From NCBI GenBank assembly GCA_038087015.1, contig JASBNA010000106.1, positions 32,645 through 96,644 of the forward strand: DNA of 64,000 bases, read 5' to 3'. Under the pieces are notes generated by a model. The model saw nothing but the letters and a program-made list of their open reading frames with translations. It did not search any database and was not told the origin of the DNA. Source of the stretch: Cerrena zonata (lineage: Eukaryota; Basidiomycota; Agaricomycetes; Polyporales; Cerrenaceae). Shown in pieces: positions 10,875-24,381 of the stretch. Position numbers and translations under genes: made by a program. Position 1 is the stretch's first letter; every line of letters starts with the position of its first letter.

Positions 10875-13800
10875 TGGAGTAACAACGTCAGACGAGCTTA
10901 GCCTATCGCCTAGTGGAAGTGATTGCCTTATATGGTTTTAAGTGTCCATTTAAGGCAAGTGGCTTCTGCCCGAGACTCAGAGCACATCTGGTCACTACTC
11001 CTAGACCACTAGAGATAGATGAGGCCCGTTAGTTTCTTATATATGCATGACAGGATGTTACCACATACAGGATGAGGAGGGATACGGTGAATGCAATGGT
11101 TGGGTCCAGCAGGGATTTAGTGAAATTCCTACTACGGAAGACAAAGGCTTGAGTAAGGATCAGATACCTCGAGTATGAGCAGCGGAGGTAGAATGTGCCA
11201 TAGTAACCGTTGGTGAGTGGACAAGACAAGCATAAGGTTGAATTAGAGAGTCGTTGTGGTACACAGGAGCAAAGGAGTACACGAAGAAACCAGTGCACCA
11301 TGGGCATCGAAGCATGGAGGATGATAGAATAGCCAAGAAAGCTGGCACGAAATCGTGTTCCCAGGTATGTCTCGTGAGAAAGAGTCAGACGGTGCCATAG
11401 TAGCGCAAAGAGATTGGTTTTATCCTCCGAGACATGACATTATTCGATGAGGGGCTGATAGCGAAGAGTAAACTGGTCGCTACTCGATGTGAATGGGAGG
11501 ATTGTAGAGAGCGCTGTAGACGTCCGCATTGAGTGCAATTACAGAGCATGGAAAATACAAACAACTGTTGTCTAGCTGATGAGATGAGTTACAACATAGA
11601 GAACGTACTCGACTGACTCGCAGAGATAGCTCGGGGTGTGATGTATACGCAACGAGTCACATTGCATGGCTAAAAGTGTATTAGTCTAGACCTGAACATT
11701 GATGCGCGTTGTGAAGGTTAGCAGATAGCGAATAGAAGGATTGAATGTCCGTACCAATGAAAAAATGGACTTGGGTGACATGAGCATCCCTTGACTTTGC
11801 TATTTATTCTGTATATTCAACGCCGTATAGAGACCTAAGAGGATTGGTTGGTCCTTCAGTCCCAGAGCCAGTGTCCGAAGTGAAGAGTCGAGGTGATGGC
11901 GAAGGAATTGGCTCGATCATTGAAGGTGACTGATAGACAGGGTAGAAAGGGCTACTCGATGAGGTATTTTGGTGTAATCGGAACGGTGTCAGACATTGAA
12001 GTAAAAAAGTATGAAAGCAGGATATGGCTGAGAAGAGCGAGTGACGGCAGGCACGAGTGCGATTTGACGATGGTATATATGACATGGTTGAAAGGGACGT
12101 TCAGGCTCAGGTACCTGTCCGTGGTAGCCAAAAGACTGGATAATACTACACGACATGTATCAGTAGAGGATAGCGAGCGTACGAAATGCGGAGAGTGGAC
12201 GTACCGTGACGTATCCATAGACTCCTCATAGATCAGTGAGACACAGACCTGATATCCCGCTTTCATAACTTTTACGGTAGATCCTATTGATCGTGAGGAT
12301 GTGTTAGATAAAATAGGACGAGGCAAGGGGATTATGGATGATAGCCAGGTAGGGTTTCGAGAAGGTCACTGTATAATGGCGTAGGAGTAGGCAACAATGG
12401 AATTCCGGGAGCTGGAGCAGTGCCCGAGTCCAGAGGATATATGACACACACCAGAGGGGACGCGGCGAGGATAGAGGTGACGATGTCAATGAGATACTGA
12501 TCAGAGCACATAAATCGATTCCATAATCGACAGCCACGGGAAGTAATGCATTCAAGCATTGAGGAAGCGAGGGCATGTGCTGATATGTCACAGTGGGTTA
12601 TTCTGGGAAGGGAAAGCACATACTGAACAGAGGGCAAGAAACCGACCGTTCAAGTTAGCAAGTGTGTACAAGATACAGGGAGAACAGTCGCTTGTAGCAT
12701 GATCAGAAGGGGCCGATAGATGACCAAGATCTTTCGAGGTACGTAGATGACAGTGACAGAAGATTTGAACGCAACGGTAGGTGTGCACTGTGCAAGTGGA
12801 CGACTAGGACTCTAGGAGGAAAACAAAGCGGTCTTCTGTAATCCAAACTCCGTTCGGCATTTCCCGGGGTCTACTTCTTCGACAGTTCGACTGACTGTGC
12901 TCTGGTTGCTTGCATATCAACACCAACAGAAAACCTCACTTCGCTCTAGCTTCCCTTGCAAATCAACTTGATGTGCACTTATTTAACATGTCACCAGTTG
13001 CAACTAAGTGACACCATTAATATGCTGTCACTGCCAGTATGAATGACCCCAGGTATCTCGGCTTACCACCGATTTTGGTTCGTACCCAACGCCCGTGGAC
13101 GATGTGACATAGTATATGAGAGGGAGAGCTCAGCGCTGACCTCCGAGTCTTCAGGCTCTTCTCGCAGGTATGTCTCCTTATCCCCTCATAAATATGATTC
13201 TTCTCGACGGAAATGGTTTCTACATCATCAAGTACTGCCATCATAAGCTCTATCCGCACTGAAACTGTCAGTCTCCTCCAATCCGCGAAAACCAATCTCA
13301 GGATACACGGATTTGCAAAAGCCAATGTCGGAATACACTCTTAGTATGTTCACCGCTTATCTGTTTTCTTCCTCCCGTACCTTACTTGCGGAACTCTTTA
13401 TCGAATCATATCTTCTAGACAATAAACTTGAGGCACATTGAATTGTGCACCCTTTGGTATCGAGTCTCTCACTAAGGGTACTTTGTTCCCCGAATATCCA
13501 ATGTGCGTCTTGTATCATACCATCGTGCTGAAAACGGTCTCGATTGAGTCGTCAACCACCGTTCTTTCTTTGCTTCTCCTTTCGTTCCACCGGATGCCTC
13601 GAACCATATACTTTTACTTTTCGCCCTGACTCTGACAAATTCGTGATCGACGCGACATATCTCTGCTTTTCTACAAGTTGGGTACTATTCCGTTTGTCGC
13701 TTCGCTTCACTAACGATCATCTACTTTCATTGCAGCTATAAGAGGCTCCCTAAGCTTAAGCTGACGAAGAAATGTTCTATAGAGAAAGGTCTTTCCAAAA

Positions 13801-14557
13801 CATCAGGGACAAAACTTCTATCCTTCAAAGTGGCAAGATTCAGTGGACGAATACCGCTCGCTCTGTATGCTCTTGTCAAACCCCGAAGCCACGCAAAGAA
13901 GACGGAGATCAGGTTGCATATATGCAACAGTCTAAACGAAGTGTCAAAACAAGGGGCGATATATCCTTATCCCATCCCACATCGTTCCTTTTCACGTCGG
14001 CAGCTCGGTGGCTCTACTCATGATCCGTGTTCTCTTCAATCAGATGAGGGATGTAGCGGTCGACTACTTGGATTCCATCTCCTACTCAGTAATGAACTGC
14101 ATCTGTATGTTTTCGTAACCTACATCTACACGGCACAATGTCCACTTTATCCCCCTTGGTGCGAAGAGACTGAAGATCGCTTTTGATCTCACGAACCCCT
14201 TGCGTTCATTGGAATATAAATATTAGTTTTGACAATCCACTGTTGAAGCCCTATCGCCTCGTGAAACATGACACGTTCAAACAACGTACTACTCTGTCAT
14301 TGACATCTACTCTCGTATGTATGTAGTTCGTTGATACATCGATTTCGGATAAATGATGTTTATCGTAACCGAACCGAACCCGTAGCATCATACATTGAAA
14401 AGAAAAGTATCGAAAGGGTTGTCCATAACTGTAACGTGTTTCCTTTCCTGCCTCCTCTCGAACAAGCCGTCCACCGATTCTGAGAGCCTGAGACATCATT
14501 CCGAACTCGCCGCGGAGGATCGTAGCGAACAACGCTTCCAACACTTCCAACGTCAAG
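10875..14557. repeat. Array repeat block A (non-coding)
   Basis: First of three related blocks, each placed directly downstream of an NLR stop codon. From about 11325 to 12177 it is almost base-for-base the same as block C (constant offset of 29125 bp). From 10875 to about 11030 it instead follows block B. No domain-bearing gene is visible. A 112-codon open frame at 11893-12231 is shared with block C only because the DNA is the same, and it is broken in block B. The block is rich in purines on the plus strand. Confidence 0.75.
12855..12866. promoter_or_regulatory. CGG-N6-CCG motif, copy 2 (block A)
   Basis: CGG-catttc-CCG, preceded by tcttctgtaatccaaactcc, the same context as in blocks B and C. 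Regulatory role is inferred. Confidence 0.35.
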
Positions 14558-17500
14558 CTACTCCATGCTCAATCTCCCCACTCCCTCATAGTTCTTCAAC
14601 CAGTCGAGGTCAGGAATGAAATCTGGCTGCTTCATTCGGCGTCGGTGCCCGATGACGTGGGTGCTGCCTGGTGGATCCAGATATTCCCATAACGAATAGG
14701 GAACCCGCAACAATACCTCTCCATCAGAGCCTAAAACCCATCCAGTCGGTCGATGATCTTTCTGTTGTATCCTCCATTGTGGTGAGACCGAAGAGGGATG
14801 TATGGATGGCAGGGTACCGGCAGCATTTGGATATGGAGTTGTCCCATCAGTGTCACGGTGGAGGGCGGAGAGATCCCACATGACGATTTGACCGTGATAT
14901 GATGATATCAACTTTGAGCCATGGATATTGAGATAGGAGAAGGAATTCCATGAGTCGAAGGTATGCACAAGTGCTCCCTTCTCAATGTCGTAGATTATAA
15001 TGCTGTTGTTGTTCGTGAGAGCCAATAAGTTGGCATTGAGAGCCGCAGGAAAAGGGCGATCATGAACCTCAGGGAGAGAAAGAGTTCGAAGACATGTTGC
15101 AGACTTGATGTCCCAGACATTAATGCCATAATCAGAGCGATTCTGAACCCGGTTGTTTCTTGTATCTCTACCGAGAGACACCAGCACGTCTCCCTTCTGA
15201 GAGAAGAACAAGGTAACCGAGTGTGTGTATTTTGTAATGAGAAGTGGATGAGGTGAATGATCTCCTTCGAGATTTACAATTTCGATTGTGCCCGAATTGG
15301 ACGAAAAGAAACCAATGAGGCCATGGCTGGAAACTACAAAGCAATCCCAGTTCCCTTCAAGAGAGATCTCATGTAGGTCCTGTTCGGGGTCCCCATTACT
15401 GGGTATTACGAAAGCTTTCTTCGACTCGGAGAAGGAAAATACGATGTGCTCTTCGAGAGTTAGCGGAGACACATACACGTGGAGATTTTTGATCCATTGT
15501 CTCTCTTTTGGCCCGTAGAGCACCTTCCCTGATGATGTTCGAAGTGTCCCATCATATTGGGCCAAATAAATGGTCTTATTGTCCACACCAAACACGGCAG
15601 CGGTGACATCTTGTGGGTACTCCATTGGCCAATATTCTCGCAGGAGCATACAGTCAGTAGAGCTGCGGACATGAACAGTACCATCTTGGGAAGATGATAG
15701 AAACTTGGTCCCATCTGGCGAAAAGGAAATCGAAGTGATGCCTCTAAAATGGCCTCGTATATTTGCTCGATCGAATCGCTCCTGATCTGAGACCTGGGAG
15801 CCATGGCATAGCTCCCATGTGTAGACGGTATCACCCACACGTGCGGCAATTTGCTTCCCATCTGGGAGGAAAATCACTTGATTAATGCATCCAGGTGCCA
15901 CTATAGGACCCCGGTATGGTTTTCCTGACTCAGTCTCGAAGATTTGGATTGTAGACTCCGACGAAGCGGCAATCAGGGAGCCATCTGGAGAGAATGTACA
16001 TTTTTGGAAATTGGTTATTGGACTGAGATTGTTGGCGGTGTATGGGCCAAAGACCTGTTCATTAGACTGGAAATCATACAAGAAGAGGCCTCTCGAGCTG
16101 GCAAGCAGTATATGAGATGGGGTCCTCGGGCTGAAGCATAGGTCATAACTCCTGAGGTGGTAAAAGGCCCTCTGCAAAGTAATAGTGGCAGTTGTCCTAT
16201 TTATGCTCCAGACAGCACTGCTTTCACTTCCGTGCGAAGCCAGGTAAGTCCCGTCTGGGGACCAGGCAATCTGGTAAGCATGATCATTAATTTTGACTGA
16301 ACACACGATACCCTCTGCTATGTTCCAAACAGAGATTGTGTTTGATGAAAATTGAATGATCGCCGATTGATCACTATCCCGTGGATGAAATACCAGCGCA
16401 ATCATAAATACTTTCAACTTCCTATCGTAGATTTCCACTCGACCGGTCTCCACATCCCAGATACTGATGCCACCCTTGGATTCAAAGTATCCCGCAACCT
16501 TTCTGCAATCGGAGGACACGGTGATGTGGTTTGGTCTACAATGCGGATCCTCAGGATATGGCTTCTCAAATTGGGCGCTCGATTGGGCTGTCTCGTTGCC
16601 CCAGAGTGGCTTCCATTGAACCCAAAGTGAACCAGAGGAGCAATCAGATAGGAGGAGTAACCTATCGGGGCTGCAAGCAAGGTAATGCTTACACCAATCT
16701 GTGTGCGACAATGCTGTGGGAAAGATATCATGATTGTGGGTTAATTCGGCAATGGCACCAGGTTGGGGGTTCCAGTTGTGTATCTGCGTGAATGGGGAAC
16801 AGTGGGCTGATACGTATACATGGAGGGCGCTACCAGAGATAGCTTCTGCATATTCCTTTATGAACATCCGTAGATTAGTCCACAAGGTTGCGAGCTCTCT
16901 ATCTGCATCCTATGAATCATTAGTATTGCTACAAATCCATACTGGTGGCTAGACACTTACTACGGCAAACATGTAAGCGATATCACATGCCTCCAGAGCC
17001 TCCTCTACATCGCCAGATAGACTGACCCATTCTAGCCAGAAAAGTAGCTTTTCACTGGAGAACAACCTCAACGCCGATCCTACATCCTCCTGCCAAGTCT
17101 GAATCCCCTTCAGGTGATGCCACCAGTATATTGAAGCATATCTCAAGGCCGGAGATATATGCTTCTCGATGCGTTCTTTGAGATCGGCATAGTCCTTGTT
17201 CAGTCGACCTGATGTCTCGAAATTGCATATATTGAAGCGAAGCTGCTCGGACATGACACGGAAGCAGCACAATACGAGCTGGTGATTTGTATCAAAGCCA
17301 GCCAACGACCAGGGCTTGCCACCGCTGCGGGTTACATCAGTGAGATAATCGCCAAACGATGCGTGGAGTGGGCGAATGGGCCATCCGGGACTGTGATCGA
17401 AAAGGCAGTGGAAGTCTTCAAATATACCGCGGCATGATTTGCTCTCCAGATAACCCATGAGCTGATCGATGTCGATGTCAGAGAAGCTTGCCTGGGACCG

Positions 17501-19740
17501 TAGGATGATCGTTGTCACAGCTTTAAATCGTTCGCCTAGTCCAGAGTGCCAGTCGTTCCTGGCGTTCAGCACTGTAGCATATAGCTGGTCCAGACCTCTG
17601 GCGTGGTCCTTGTTGCGCAACCGGAGGACACTTTCCAATGTCTTAGCTGGATCGTTGGTCCCCAGTAGAAACTTTATCAAGGTGGATGCCCAGATAAAGA
17701 GTCCCTCCGACATTCGCGCAGCCCGGTCTAAGTTGTATTCGTGTGGCCAGTTGCTTGGCATGCGTTTCACGTTTCGTATGTGATTTAGCTCGGATGACAG
17801 ATAGAGACGAATTTCTGGGGTCGGATCTGCTATATTACTTAGGGAGATTGATTTGATATTCGAACGGTTCAAGTAAACGTTTTCGATATCCAATTCTGGT
17901 CGACTGGTGATGAGGAATCGAAAGTTGCTAGGAAGGTGTTTGAACTCATTGGCAATGAGCCCCAGTAGCGTTCGTCTTGAGTTGATGTCACCGTACTCAT
18001 CTAAAGCATCTAGCACGATGACAATTGGACCATGGAGAGACGAAGCAACATCATCGAGCGGACGGCGAATGAGATGAGCAAACTGCTTTTCAAGGTGGCT
18101 GTTGACAGTCCTTCGGTCTCGTTCAATGGAAGCACATATGTTTGATCGTAAAATAGGATCGGCGTCTGCGAGTTGGGAAGCCATTGTGTGTATAACTGCA
18201 TCGCGATCGGTTTTATCTCTTTCGAAGAATAGAAATGCCCCTAGACGGCCCAATTCATGGACTCGTTCCGAGACGGTGTTCGCGATGGTGCTCTTTCCCG
18301 ATCCAGCAAGGCCATGGAGCCACAGAATGTTCTGTTCATGGTCGTCAATGTTCACGACCCAGTCAATGATTGTCTGCATAACAGACTCTCGAGTGCCATG
18401 GAGGCACAGGGGCCGAGAAGCTGCATTCATCGCAGCCGGCTTGAGCTCTTTGAGAGCATCAGACTTTCCGAGTTCAGATAGATCATTATGAATCTTGAAA
18501 GTGATAAATGCAGAATCCAACCGCACTCGGGAGTCAAGGTTCTCTCGAAGTTTGGAAAAGGCTTGAGTGAACTCGTCGATCTTCTTGTTCGAGTCGGTCA
18601 AAAAAGATCCCGCCATCCGTTCTAGTGGATTGTCAATTTCCCTCCACAAATGATCGCAAGTGAATGTGAAGATATTTACTGGTAAAGCTTTTCTGAAGAT
18701 AACCGCACACAAAAAGTGCACACTCAGCCATTTGGTTGAGCATATCACTGATTACTGTGCTGAGATTGATGACATACTCTCGAAGTTTCTCAGCATCATC
18801 AACGAAGTCGAACGTTTGAGTGATGGTGTCGACGAATCCAGTGATTTTCTGGTCTGTCGTCCGTTGCTTCTCGACTGCCTGATCAAGTTCCATTGTAAGG
18901 GACATTAATAACAGCGATAGTACCTACTTTGTATAGCGACGAAAATATTTGCCACGCGAGATCGAGATGGGAGTTCAACTATGTGCAAGTGAGCTTCAAC
19001 CAACAAATTATAACACCAGTAATAACCCACCTTTGCCACCTGGTCGATTTTGCTAATAATTCCACTGAGTACATCCAATCTTCCGAGGAGATGCCAGACC
19101 TTTCCTGCAAGGCTATTGGGATCTAGTTGTTGAATGGTAGCTGCTTGCGCATTTCCAACCAGACGTCGTGTCGCATCCTGATGGGTGATTGTGGCAGCGC
19201 TGATTGTGATACAGGAGGTGATAGGACTGTTTGGATCCTTGATACTCTTGAGGTTCAGACATTCTACACCAACGAACATCTATTTAGTGTGGACTCTCCG
19301 AGAAGATTTGTTGAATACGGACTTGTGTTACGAGGAGGACCAAAGAATAAAGGGAGATCCCCCACATTGCAATCGAGTTCCCCAAGTACAGGGTCCTTTC
19401 CGAGAGGAAAAGCCGCTTTCAAACGAAAGCGCAGTATTTGATGGACATCTATTGTGTGTCTGTCGACTATAATTAGTTTGAACACCAAGAACACAGACGT
19501 GTACCTACATGATGAGCTCTTCATCCCACTGAGCTTCCAAATCACGGATCGCCGTGGTTTTCACTCGTCGATCCCCATATTTGACTTCGACATATAGTGC
19601 TGGAATGTCTTGTCCCGGAAAACGAGATTTCCATTTGACATCCTCTACGTAATTGACTACATTGTTCTTGGTGTCAGTACTCGAAGCTAGACATCGGAGT
19701 CAGGGTTATCCGCACTTTTGAGAGCGATATTGGTAGTCAT
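14558..19740 (-). CDS. NLR1: C2-NACHT-WD40 protein
   Basis: A fungal NLR-like protein of the STAND class, expected to act in the cytosol as a nucleotide-switched sensor in nonself recognition or cell-death signalling (family knowledge). Exons visible: a 25-nt first exon 19716-19740 (MTTNIALK), the C2 first half 19509-19656 (D-I-P-A-L-Y-V-E-V-K-Y), the C2 second half from 19459 (P-V-L-G-E-L-D-C-N-V-G-D-L), and linker/helical exons between about 19280 and 18690. The NACHT exon is about 16961-18640 and the WD40 exon is 14558-16909, joined over a 51-bp intron. NACHT has P-loop GLAGSGKS and Walker B IVIVLDALDEYGD. The WD40 part holds repeated F-S-P-D-G-T blades. The upstream C2 start matches NLR2 and the relic at 37.0 kb. 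The gene appears intact; exact junctions in the helical linker are uncertain. Confidence 0.9.
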
Positions 19741-20690
19741 TGTTGTAGAGATATCTGACTTGAATGAGAGATTCCTAGGTTGAGGGGAGGGTAGTAGAAG
19801 TGGAAGACACGGAAGGAGACCACGAACTATCACTATCAATTAAGCGTTACTTGCAAACCTTATACGCATGAGGCAGCAATTCGAACAAGGAAATCTGGCA
19901 ATGTTCGGCACGGGTTATTCAAGGAACAGAAGCTGGACCTCTCCAAGTATGTTCGTCAAACCTGTGCCCGCGACAGACGGCAATGCCCATGCTCACCAGA
20001 GAGTGTTTCGTTGTGACAGTTGGACATCGCCTTGTTATCGGAGGCAGAGAACTTCGAGCGTTTTTGACAACCACCGCCCCAGCTGTCCATCATGGAGAAT
20101 GTTCCGTGACACAAGGGACGCTCGACCCACTAGTAGCAGAGTGCTTAGATACAAACAGGTATAACAAAAGCCAGAGACTGTGGTCCCATCCTTGCAGGAT
20201 GCGATCTGGGAAGACAGTGCCGGATAAGTGTTTCATAGGTTTCCTCTGAATGTATTAGATAGATGCGGGATATCATTCGAAAGACAACACTGCCATGTAT
20301 TGGTAATATTGAGCAATGCGCGAAGTAGAAACTTACGAGGTGGAAAACCGATGAGCTGCTTGCTGTGGACCGCCTGATACTTCGATTTTCGATTGAAGAA
20401 ATAATGATCCCGTGAATTACCGGAATAAAAAATTGTAGTTCCGATTCTGTGAGGCGTGTTGTAGAATTGCTGCAAGTTTAGATCCAATAAGATTACACTT
20501 TCAAGCTCGCTTAAAGATAGCCAGGCCGGGTAGAACCCCATACCAATCACTAGGACGTCTTTTCAGAATTTCTAGTGACATCAGTACTATGATGAACGGT
20601 ACCTGATACCACTCCCACACCTTTCCTACTAATTTAACACCCATCGATAAGACTTGAGACCTTTTTACCACCCGAATGCGGCCAGTCCAG
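19741..20690. other. Spacer upstream of NLR1; possible small gene on minus strand
   Basis: Contains the NLR1 promoter side. On the minus strand, 20344-20550 is an open segment followed by a plausible GT-AG intron and a second open segment down to about 20150 (reading E-T-Y-E-T-L-I-R-H-C-L-P-R). That would be a two-exon protein of about 100 residues. I recognise no family and see no second copy in the window, so I do not call it a gene. Confidence 0.25.
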
Positions 20691-21960
20691 AACGTGGTAT
20701 GTATGCACAACGAGTCGCGGTGCACGTCCAAGAGAGTGTATTGGTACAAACCCGAAGATTGATGCGCGACGTGAAGGTCAGCGGATAGCGAATAGAAGGG
20801 TTGAATGTCCGTACCTAGAAAAACCAGACTTGGGTGACGTGAGCATCCCTGAATTCCGCTAACAACGTAGGCAGAAATGTGCGATAGTTGAGCGCTGAGC
20901 CCTCCGGTCCCAGTGATGTTAGGATCTGAAGCGAAGAGTACCCGAGGTGACAGCGGTGTAGATGACTAAATCATTAAAGGCGCAGACGGTTATTTGATGG
21001 TCTCGTATACTAGTTGTCGCGGTGTTCAGGCCCAACACTGATGGAAAAATAATACATATGAAGGCGACTGAGGCCGTGATATGGCTGAGATGAGCAAACG
21101 TCAACCAGAATGAGTGGTAGGTGGAGTTTGTGTGTATGGAATCATTGAGGTGACCTTCCAGGATAGGGTATATCAGAGGTGACGAAAGGATTGAGTCATA
21201 TTATACGGTATAATGATTAGCGATAGGACGAAATGGGGAGATTGGACGTACCTCATAAACTCTTATTCTCATCGGACGCAGCTCTACTATCTCGCTGTTA
21301 GGATATCCACGATCATTCTACCCTGTTGATTGTAAGGATTTGTCAGATGAGATGGATGATGCGAGGGAGCTCTAGATGTAGGGTAAGGGAAAGATACTCG
21401 GCCATAGCATAGGAACAGCCCATTGTTTATCGAGGACATGTAGAGTTCGTTTTTGCCGTGTCAATATCAAGAGCGCATATAAGACCACGCCAGGGGATAC
21501 AAGACGAAGATAGAGGCAGCGAGGACAAAGAGATACCGTTCGGGGCATAGTCATTGAGTCAATAGTTAGTGTTTCACGGAGTTGTTACATTCAGGAAGGG
21601 GATGGGGAATGTGCTCTCATATCAAGGTGAGGTATTCTGCGGAGGGGAAGCGAAAACCAATAAGGAGGCGTAGGCATCTGTGAATGACAGATAGGAAGTA
21701 TAGAGATGTTGAGCAGGATCGGTGCATAAGGGAGCTAGCAGAATGTTTCGAAGTGTGCAACTGTCTGTGAGGGCGTCTTGGAGGAAAGTGTAAGCATTGA
21801 TGGAGTGTAAGCCACTAGACCGTGGTAATCATAATTGGTCGGACGTTGGAGCATAGGTATAGAGGCCAGAGACATAATGTTTCATTGAGGAGAAAGAAAA
21901 CGACCGTGAGTCTGCATTGAATGCCAGACGGAGACCAAGCTTCAAGTTTGAAACCCCGGC

Positions 21961-21972
21961 CGGCATTTCCCA
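21961..21972. promoter_or_regulatory. CGG-N6-CCG motif, copy 3 (broken)
   Basis: CGG-catttc-CCA in the context gaaaccccggccggcatttc. The second triplet has lost its final G, consistent with decay of this repeat copy. Confidence 0.25.
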
Positions 21973-23265
21973 TGGTAATTGATCGAGTCGAGACTTTCAA
22001 CCTCTGTCACGGTCAGACTACTGGCCATTCTCTGAATTAATTTCTCTTGGACTCTTGTCTCAAATAGTATACAACAATCATCCTAAAAAAGCCCAACGTC
22101 TGATAACTTTCTCCCCATCTACTGCCCGTCTGCTCTACACTTACTATGTGCCTCGACGCCACGCAGAGGCATTCATTTCTCTCCAGCAGCAGGTTTCATT
22201 CGTAAATTGTGTATGTTTTACTATATGATCTTCTAGATGCGTCGCTGAACATAACTAAACCACAGATCCAGGATAATACCCTTACTGCTCGCGCAGACGG
22301 CTTCTCGATCATTCCCTATGACCGACTCTGAACCATATCCAAATTCAATAGGTCAGCACCAGTGGGACGTTCTACACGCAAAGGGATTTCCCATCGCGCT
22401 GTAGCCCTCCTACACTCATGGTAGAAGTGTTACAAGTCGCTAATAACGTCCATTGCATAGACCTCTCACCCTCATCCCGGGTTTCGCATGTACATGACAC
22501 TTTTAAACGGGAAAGGGGGTACCGAGGTATGTGAAGTATGTATACAACTACTCCATCAACGTTGAAGCCGTCTCCTGCCTCCAATGCCGAAAGTCCAGTC
22601 GCAGGAAACACTGACGAGCGATTTACCGATGGTGCGCTCACACTGTCACCTCTCATGCCTGCTCGTGAACCTGCCTTCAACTCTGCGTTGCCAACACGAT
22701 TCGTGAGTACATGCGTCTAATGAATACTCAGAGCCAATCATCTGCACTCTGGATCCGGGATCGAATGCACCCATCCTTTCTCTCTCTCCAAACCCAATAC
22801 TGGCCGTCACGACTCTACCATATCCCGTGTGTCGGGACAAACAAACCCCATGGTTCAAGTCGACCTACATAACATGTTGCACCGCGCAAAGTCGACCAAC
22901 CCTTCTGATTCCAACACGATGATACTTCGACACCAACGCTCCACTCTCGACCGATCGCCTTCTCTAGGCATGCCGCTTGCGTATCAGCAGCAACAGAAAA
23001 TCCATTTCGCTCTTCCCTCGGAAGTCAACGCGCACCTTACGCACGTTCTACTGTACGATCCTCCTTGACATAGTACAAGTTGCAACTAGACGACATCGCT
23101 AATATGATACCATTCTCTCGTTTAATTATTGTCAGGCTTTGAGCACCAATGGCAAGCAATACATCCAGACTGCGGGAATAGATGAGTGCTTGCCACCAAG
23201 AGCTCGTTCTTGAAGCTTGAAGCTTGAAGCGCCCCCTCAATCGAAGTGACACTTCAAACACCGAC

Positions 23266-23277
23266 CGGCGTTGCTCG
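23266..23277. promoter_or_regulatory. CGG-N6-CCG motif, copy 4 (broken)
   Basis: CGG-cgttgc-TCG after caaacaccgac. The right triplet is changed. Confidence 0.2.
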
Positions 23278-23300
23278 CTCTCACTCTGACTGTTGAGCTC

Positions 23301-24381
23301 TGGTGAGTACTACTGAGATCTCAAAGACCACAATCTGATGATATGTACCCCGAAGCCCTCACGTTTGATATTACAAGATTCTTGTGCATAGCAACATTGC
23401 ATCAAAGCTATACACAGGCATGCACCTCGCTCCGGCAAAACAGCTCCTTTCGTAAGACTTTGTTGCCTCACGCATGTTTCGCTGTGCGATGTCCTCGTCG
23501 TGTCGCCAATTGTAGCTGAACCATAAATCCGTGACTTTTCTACTACTGTTTGCGCAGACAACTTCCTTTACTGTGGTCTCCACGCTCGATAAGTCAACAA
23601 GAACACTGTGACATGAAGAAGGATATTCTCTGTGTCCACGATCAAAGTACTACGGATCGTTGACGGCGCTTGTTGTCTACATCTTTGACAAGTGTATCAA
23701 ACGTTCTATCGACGATGACACTGCCAGTCACTTCCGAGGATGAAAAACCTAGTCGCAGGAAACCCGATCCATCGACGATGCGCCCACCTTGTGCCCTCTT
23801 CGTGAACCTGCCCCTGGTCCTCGTTCACAATACAATTCTATTATCTTTACCAGTAAACAGTGGCAAGTGTGTCGAAAAACGGATGTCTAGAACCATCTAC
23901 TCTCACCGTGCGTACTCGGACGGATTTCCCTGGACTTTCGGTACCATGCGTTCGCCACCAAGCTTCCCTGACCCCAATATCGACCGTCTACCTTCAATAT
24001 CGCTAGAATAAAAGATGCCATCAACACGGATCGGCAAGAATATATTCCGTGTATCGAGGCTACCAAACCTCAGACACGGATCTGCTATCAGACAATGCAA
24101 GGGAAGGGTTCGATGGCCGTGCGTCGTTGCTCTATATGTCTACTCTCGATTTCCTGCAATGAAACTTACCTAGAAGAAACATCCTACGTCGTGTAAAAGA
24201 CAGCGCACTCAATCTGTTGCTGATAGGAGAGCAAAATCCGTGGTTTGCTGTCTCATCTTATGTCCCATTTCTATATGTTGAAGTCTTCGCGGCTTGATCT
24301 TCACTCTAATGGAAGAGGAGCCATACTCGAGCTCCTGAAATACGCTATCTTCTATTTACATCTGGATATACGGCACATAGA
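23301..24381. other. Spacer, nothing recognised
   Basis: Short plus-strand frames such as 23670-24011 are present but show no domain, no conserved splice structure and no copy elsewhere in the window. Parts are diffusely similar to 9.0-9.3 kb (for example the catcctac/gaagagggata versus gaagaaggata context), so this is array spacer. Confidence 0.35.

Larger units (their letters stand above)
20691..23300. repeat. Decayed copy of the array repeat block
   Basis: Shares scattered but collinear stretches with blocks A to C: gattgatgcgcgacgtgaag and tagcgaatagaagggttgaa at 20758-20806 match 11697-11747. Later stretches at 21960 and 23260 carry the CGG-N6-CCG context. More diverged than A, B or C and interrupted by unrelated sequence, so this is an older copy. 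No gene seen. Confidence 0.6.

Noticed and set aside
11893..12231. A 112-codon open frame repeated almost unchanged at 41018-41356
   Set aside because: The two copies are the same because the DNA of blocks A and C is the same, including non-coding flanks. Block B breaks the frame with indels and no domain is visible, so there is no sign of protein-level constraint.
10875..14557. Repeat blocks as LTR retrotransposons
   Set aside because: No reverse transcriptase, integrase or gag motif, no primer-binding site and no direct terminal repeats were seen. The blocks move together with the NLR genes as segmental duplications.
23205..23234. Short ttgaagc tandem repeat
   Set aside because: Only three units; an ordinary microsatellite in decayed spacer.
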